Both the position numbers and the translations under genes were made by a program. Below, piece after piece: positions 59,360-64,000 of a DNA stretch of 64,000 nt (positions within the stretch are counted from its first letter, which is position 1; each line of letters opens with the position of its first letter). Source of the stretch: Capsicum annuum (Eukaryota; Streptophyta; Magnoliopsida; Solanales; Solanaceae); NCBI RefSeq assembly GCF_002878395.1, contig NC_061121.1:48487546-48551545 (forward strand), in the 5' to 3' direction. The notes beneath the pieces are model-generated. The model ran no database searches. It saw only the letters and a list, made by a program, of their open reading frames with translations, and was not told the DNA's origin.

Positions 59360-62300
59360 TCACATCTCCTTTGAAAAGTTGTTGCAAGTGCATCTGTTAT
59401 GACCTTCATGACCACACTTTCCAAACCAATTTGAGGTTGATGAAAAATTTTTGCTACTTTTCTTTTGCCTTCCTTTATTAGGTCTTCCTGGTGGTCTTTT
59501 ATATTTTGGAGGCAAAATCATATCTTCCAACACCTCTGCTGGTACATGCCAATCTCGTTTATCGGTCATTGGACAAAGTGACATTTCATACGTCTTAACT
59601 AGTGTCTCCTTTTTGTAGTAATCAGAATAGTATGTCTTCATTTTCTTAACCTGTTTGCTTTTCAAAACAGCAATAGCGTGCGCACATGGTATCTCATCAA
59701 GCTGAAATCTACCACAGCTGCATGTGTTATTATCCAAACAAACTATGTATTTTCTTCTTTCTTCATACACACTGTACATGTAGTTCGTTGCTTCCCTAAC
59801 CTGAAAAAAATATTTAAACATACAGTTTTGTTAATCATCATGGAATTAAAAATAAAAAAATTACAGAATAATTGTGTTTAGTGAATGAGTTTTCAAGTTA
59901 TTGTATATTTTTCCATAGGAATCATGATGATACATTTGTTTTCCAGATGTATCGTTTTCATACATCTAATATCATGAAAGATATAATACACTGCAAAGCA
60001 AATTTGTGATAGTAACATAAAAAGTAAATAACTAACCATCATACGTGCTGAATTTACCTCGTTCAATTGAAGAATTTATTGAAACCTACCTCCAATGAGC
60101 TTTTAGCAAGAAAGCTAGACCTATCTCGATTTTTATGGTTTCAAGCACCAAATAAGATTCTGACTTATTCAAGAAAATCTAAAATTAACAGTTCACGTGC
60201 CTCAACAAGATGAGATTTGATACATTTTGCAATGTTGGAGGTCATCATCCTTCCCCTATTTATTGGATCATGAACTCATGATCACTTTTTGTATCCAGCA
60301 TTTGTCAAATATTTCTTTACTCTATTGTCAATCTTTTCCACTTTACACATAAGCTCATCAAAATCATCAAACTTGTACACTTTAGTCATGGAAAAAAACT
60401 CTATGGTCAGCTTGTCCTTACTCTTTCTATAATTCATGAAAACATTATTCCAAAGATGTCAAACATATGCAAAATAAGGTATGCATGGATATATTATACT
60501 AACAACCTTAATTATGTTTTCATGTCTATCAGAGAAAACATACATATTATCGCACTCACCGAAAGCACACTTAAATTGCTAGAAAAATCATGGTCACGAG
60601 GAATTATTCTCAGAATCTACAAATCCATATGCAAGTGGTAATATATAACCTGATACATAACATCAAACATTCATTATGTCTAATTTATATAACACTTACC
60701 ATCATTTTGAAGGATAAATATAAAAGAATGACTACATCCAATACCTGCTCCATCAAGTGTGCTAGTTGAAACGAATGTTCCCTCATATGGTCCACTCATG
60801 TGACTACCATCTACTACCACAACAGGCCTACAATATCCAAATCCCCTAATAAATGAATGTAGTATTATGAATAGATACAGGAACTATTTATCGGAAGACT
60901 TATGTATCCTTATATGTGAATTAGGGTAAACATAATTCAACATGTATATATCGGTAGGCATTTTCTTATATTCGTCTGTTGGTCGCCCTCTCAATGTTTT
61001 TAAAGCACGTTCTTTAGCACGTCATGCCTTAATGTAATCTATGTCCAAACCAATTTTTCATTTAATATCCTCAATAATGTCACTTGGTATGATTATTCTT
61101 TTATGATTCAACAACTTTGGAGTCGTTATTCCAGCTACAAAAGCAATTGTTGCATGCCGTTGAGTAAAAACTCTGTCTTTTAATAGACATGTATTTTCAT
61201 CATTGAAATATCTAACTACGAAAGTATCAGTACCAAGCTTACATGAGGCCTTGAATAACCAACTACATTCTAGAGATTTTCACATCAAAACATAACTGAA
61301 ATAAAATAAAATAAAATGTATCACCTATTTCAATCTTTGTTAATCAATAATTAAATGTATCACATAAATTATATATGTATCGCACTACTTTTACACTAAA
61401 TCACACTATTTAAATAGTAATCCAAAATTTCAAAATTATTTTTTTTTTCATTTATGCTACAAATTCCATATAAATTGAATATTGTGATATCATTACTGTA
61501 ACAAAATCTATCACCTAGTTATCCTACCATATGAATCACCATTATACACGTATAAGATAACATATGCATCATTCATATGAATCAACATTATACTTTAAAA
61601 TCTCAAATTTTGTTATCCTTTATCAAGAAAAATATATGTACAACAAGTAAAAAAATATATCAATAACAAGTTACAACATACAACATATAGATCTACGATT
61701 ATAAAAGTATCACAATCATTAACTTACAAAAAACTGGAAAAAGAAATGTTGGGTAATGAATGAAGATGTATCACATCATTTTTAGATATATCACTAAAAT
61801 ATACTATCGAAAGTTGACCTTGACCAATAAAAATAAAATCAAACCTCTGTTTGTCGGATCTCTCAACTCTGAAATTAAACTTGTGCTTGATTGCAAAGTT
61901 ACTCATCACCGATGCAAGAGTTGCTTTGTTTTTATACTTTTATTTCACCATGACAACATCGTTATTGCAATCCGTTATTAATTATTCACCACCCATATCA
62001 ACAACAGACAGAGATTCAATATTATCAACTATAACTACTACAAGTCTAGACGACTCAACAATATCATGACAATTAATGCAATGTCATCCGCATCGAAAGT
62101 ATCACTATCAATTACCATATCAGTTGTTGTAATACGCAGTGGATACATTCCAAATCCAAGTGCATGTTTCAAAATCTCAAGAAAAAGTTTCACAGACATA
62201 TCATTATGAATCTCCAATGTTGATGAATTACCTTGAATAACGTATTTAGCATGAATTTTTTTCAGAGATAAATTAATTTTCAATTGAATTAAAATAGCAT

Positions 62301-62400
62301 TCATTAAACCTCGGTACGAAGATTTTTCATGAATTACAATATCGTCAACCCAATAGTTGTCGTACCTAATCTCTGAAATCCAAACACCGGAATGACGCAA
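59360..62400 (-). pseudogene. Mutator-like (MURA) transposase
   Basis: Read on the minus strand. The N-terminal domain is open at 62400-62038 (HSGVWISEIRYDNYW, IVIHEKSSYRGLMNAI), a PB1-like start found in plant MULE proteins. The DNA-binding part has PKLLNHKRIIIPSDIIEDIK near 61120-61060 and RAKERALKTLRGRPTDEYK near 61020-60965. The catalytic region has VVVVDGSHMSGPYEGTF near 60825-60775, carrying the first DDE Asp, and CDNMYVFSDRHENIIKVVS near 60560-60500. The SWIM zinc finger at 59821-59360 has CSCGRFQLDEIPCAHAIAVL, and a CGHEGHNRCTC knuckle follows. A GCA-to-stop type break, Trp-to-stop changes (for example near 61060 and 61030) and frameshifts inactivate it. Introns seem to lie near 59822-60020 and 60650-60710. 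Confidence 0.8.
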
Positions 62401-62732
62401 TAAGACAGACTTTATCTTTGTTGAAATTAATTGAAAACTTGGAGAAGGAAGAACAAATAATTTTTTTGATATAATTCAAAATAGCACATATGATTTGTTT
62501 CAAATTTGAAATCTGATTGAGCAAAATTTTTGATTTTCAGTATATCAGTAATCCAGCTTATAACGATTTCAGCGTGATTTGCTTCGCCGAACAAAACAAA
62601 ATTCGTTACTTTCTAAAATAATTATCTATTTTATTTAAATGTATCACTAAATATATGTATCATGTTATATCATATGAATCACAATTTTAAAAATCGAGAT
62701 ATTATGTAATTAAATAAATAATTGGGATAAAA
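62401..62732. other. Right flank of the MULE region
   Basis: AT-rich. The last TATCAC/GAATCAC motifs lie near 62640-62685, so the MULE probably ends between there and 62732. I could not find a terminal inverted repeat matching 35864-36240. No gene. Confidence 0.4.
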
Positions 62733-63010
62733 TGTTATAACCCTTAAACCTTTCAAGATTTATGTAAGTTAACCAAATAATAATTTTTTAAAATTAGAGT
62801 GGGAGTTGAAGTTGAAGTTGAAGTTGAAGTTAGTGTTGTGATTGGCCTCATTATAAATTGGAGTTGTTTTTGAAATCTTTTAAGAGAAATAAGAGTGAAA
62901 ATAAGTTTGACTTGTTTTCACTTTTTTAAAATAATTTTCACTAAAATAAAATAATTTTTTTTACCAAGTGAATCTATTATATCTATTAAATCCGCGCACC
63001 CCCCTACAAA
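62733..63010 (+). promoter_or_regulatory. Possible promoter/leader or short LTR of the right-edge retroelement
   Basis: This stretch carries a (GTTGAA)n microsatellite (62804-62832), GATTGG and a TATA box (TTATAAAT, 62851-62858) about 150 bases before a primer site. It could be a pararetrovirus promoter and leader. It could also be a short LTR of about 276 bp, because it begins TGTTATAACCC at 62733 and reads CCCCTACA at 63008, two bases before the primer site. The partner LTR or virus end would be outside the window. Confidence 0.4.
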
Positions 63011-63023
63011 TGGTATCAAAGCA
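63011..63023 (+). other. Primer binding site-like motif, tRNA-Met type
   Basis: TGGTATCAAAGCA matches the tRNA-Met complementary site TGGTATCAGAGC except for one G-to-A change. Caulimoviridae and many LTR retrotransposons use this site to start reverse transcription. Confidence 0.65.
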
Positions 63024-63132
63024 CAGTAATTTAAACAGTACGGAAGAGATACATATTGGAGTTAGAGCTAGAAATATATATGAACCAAAATTAGATTTAG
63101 AGTTAAAACAATTTACTTATAATTAATTAATT

Positions 63133-63390
63133 ATGCGAAGACCATTTAAAAATAGAGAAGCTTTTAGAAAAATTAAAGAATCTTTAATTAGTAATTATTC
63201 AGAATATATAAGTCTAAATAAAATAAAAGAAAATCCACATAAACTAGCCTATTTAATTACATTAATATCTAGTATTGAATCAAAATTAATAACACATTTA
63301 AAATCTAGAAGAATGAAACATATACCACCTAATTATGATAAAATTAGATTTAGATATACACCGAGATATTATAAATATAATTTAAAATGA
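63133..63390 (+). CDS. Small basic protein, ORF1 of pararetrovirus-like element
   Basis: An intact 85-codon frame starts with the first ATG after the primer site, about 110 bases downstream. The product is basic and rich in Lys, Ile, Arg and Tyr (starts MRRPFKNREAF, ends RYTPRYYKYNLK). I see no known domain, signal peptide or membrane segment. Its stop TGA overlaps the start of the next ORF as ATGA, an arrangement that allows stop-and-restart or leaky translation of a multi-gene RNA, as in badnaviruses and tungroviruses. Codon use is strongly AT-biased. Nothing nearby has intact frames like this, which argues for a young insertion or for chance in AT-rich DNA. Confidence 0.5.
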   Translation: MRRPFKNREAFRKIKESLISNYSEYISLNKIKENPHKLAYLITLISSIESKLITHLKSRRMKHIPPNYDKIRFRYTPRYYKYNLK

Positions 63391-63599
63391 ATAAAATACA
63401 ACAATATAAAGAATTAAAACAAATTATCTCTGAAAAACGAAAAGAATTAAAAATAAGAATAGAGAGACTACATTATAATATATTTGCCGGAGTTAGTAAA
63501 AATTCAATAGATACACAAAAAGATGAAATATCAAAATTAGAATCACAAATAGATAGTTTAGAATATGTATATCAACATGACCTATTCACAATAAAATGA
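63387..63599 (+). CDS. Small coiled-coil-like protein, ORF2 of pararetrovirus-like element
   Basis: An intact 70-codon frame starts in the ATGA overlap with ORF1 and ends in another ATGA overlap with ORF3. The sequence is Lys/Glu/Ile-rich with heptad-like spacing (KELKQIISEKRKELKIR, then ISKLESQIDSLEYVY), suggesting a coiled coil. In badnavirus-like genomes the second small ORF encodes a virion-associated coiled-coil protein. That analogy is based on position and shape only, not on sequence recognition. Confidence 0.5.
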   Translation: MNKIQQYKELKQIISEKRKELKIRIERLHYNIFAGVSKNSIDTQKDEISKLESQIDSLEYVYQHDLFTIK

Positions 63600-64000
63600 A
63601 TAAAGAAGAATTTATAATAGATGAAAAAATATATGAAAACTACGAAGGATCAAAAATAAAAATAGTATTTTCTAATCTAGGACGAAGATATAAGAAAATA
63701 GGTGAACATTTATATCTAATGTTAGAAAAAGAAGAATTAAAATTAGAAGATAAATTAACAGTAATGGTAAGAATAGAAAAAGAAAATGAAGAGATAGATA
63801 GGAAAAAAGAGATAGAAAAAATAAAACAACAAACTACGGAAGAAATACGAAAAATAGAAGAAACAAAAAATAGTAGGATTGCTGAATTAGAAAAAGAATT
63901 ACAAATGTTAAAAGAACTATATGAACAAAGACAAAAAGAAAAAGAAGAAAAAGATAGAGAACAGAAATTGCTAAATGAGATAAATCAATTTAAGGAAAAA
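63596..64000 (+). CDS. ORF3 of pararetrovirus-like element, runs off the window
   Basis: It starts at the ATG of the ATGA overlap (MNKEEFIIDEKIYENYEG) and stays open for 135 codons to the window end. The first ~50 residues look globular (KIVFSNLGRRYKKIGEHLYLML). The rest is a long, highly charged Lys/Glu coiled coil (from about residue 60 on). In a badnavirus-type layout this would be the N-terminus of the large movement/coat/protease/RT polyprotein; in a solendovirus-like layout it could be a coat or other early protein. No movement, coat or RT motif is reached in the window, so the assignment is only positional. Confidence 0.5.
   Translation, partial: MNKEEFIIDEKIYENYEGSKIKIVFSNLGRRYKKIGEHLYLMLEKEELKLEDKLTVMVRIEKENEEIDRKKEIEKIKQQTTEEIRKIEETKNSRIAELEKELQMLKELYEQRQKEKEEKDREQKLLNEINQFKEK

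Overview
This window looks like gene-poor, repeat-dense chromatin of a dicot plant. Several element types point to the nightshade family (Solanaceae): Tekay/Del-type Ty3/gypsy LTRs starting TGTAAGACCCC or TGTAATACCCC, an Ogre element with a tRNA-Arg primer site, an Au-type SINE and an RTE-type LINE. The family call is an inference. I found no convincing single-copy host gene, rRNA, tRNA or CRISPR. Nearly all coding sequence belongs to transposable elements, and most of it is broken by stops and frameshifts.

Left part (1-18272, + strand). The right halves of four LTR retrotransposons lie one inside another. An Athila element (1-8672; pol remnant, env-like ORF, 3' LTR) sits in the last part of the pol of a Tekay-like element C (8673-11251). 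C ends inside the integrase of a second Tekay-like element D (11252-14732). D ends inside the RNase H of a third gypsy element E (14733-18272). Their left halves should lie upstream of the window in reverse order.

Middle (18273-35863, - strand). A reversed solo-type LTR (F, 18273-20675) separates E from a large Ogre element. The Ogre RNase H is cut exactly at F. Reading leftward from 35863, the Ogre has a 7.7 kb LTR, a tRNA-Arg primer site, an ORF1, gag/protease and RT. The LTR is swollen by an RTE LINE (30391-32443), an Au-type SINE (29321-29483) and two inverted copies of a ~298 bp MITE that lie either side of the LTR TATA box.

Right part (35864-62730). A Mutator-like element (MULE) carries a broken Ulp1-type protease gene (+; upstream exon near 36205, main part 54294-58522) and, convergent with it, a broken MURA-type transposase gene (59360-62400, -). 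A 17.2 kb Tekay element A (36941-54119, TSD TACAT on both sides) is inserted in what appears to be an intron of the Ulp1 gene. A itself holds a related element B (40949-46463, TSD ATGGA/ATGGG) between its primer site and gag, and a 1.4 kb Mutator-type non-autonomous element (37961-39336, perfect 9-bp TSD) in its 5' LTR.

Right edge (62733-64000). A tRNA-Met-type primer site is followed by three AT-rich, intact reading frames joined by ATGA stop/start overlaps. The last runs off the window. This resembles the start of a plant pararetrovirus (Caulimoviridae-like) or an unusual short-LTR retroelement. It is the least decayed coding sequence here and the best candidate for something undescribed.
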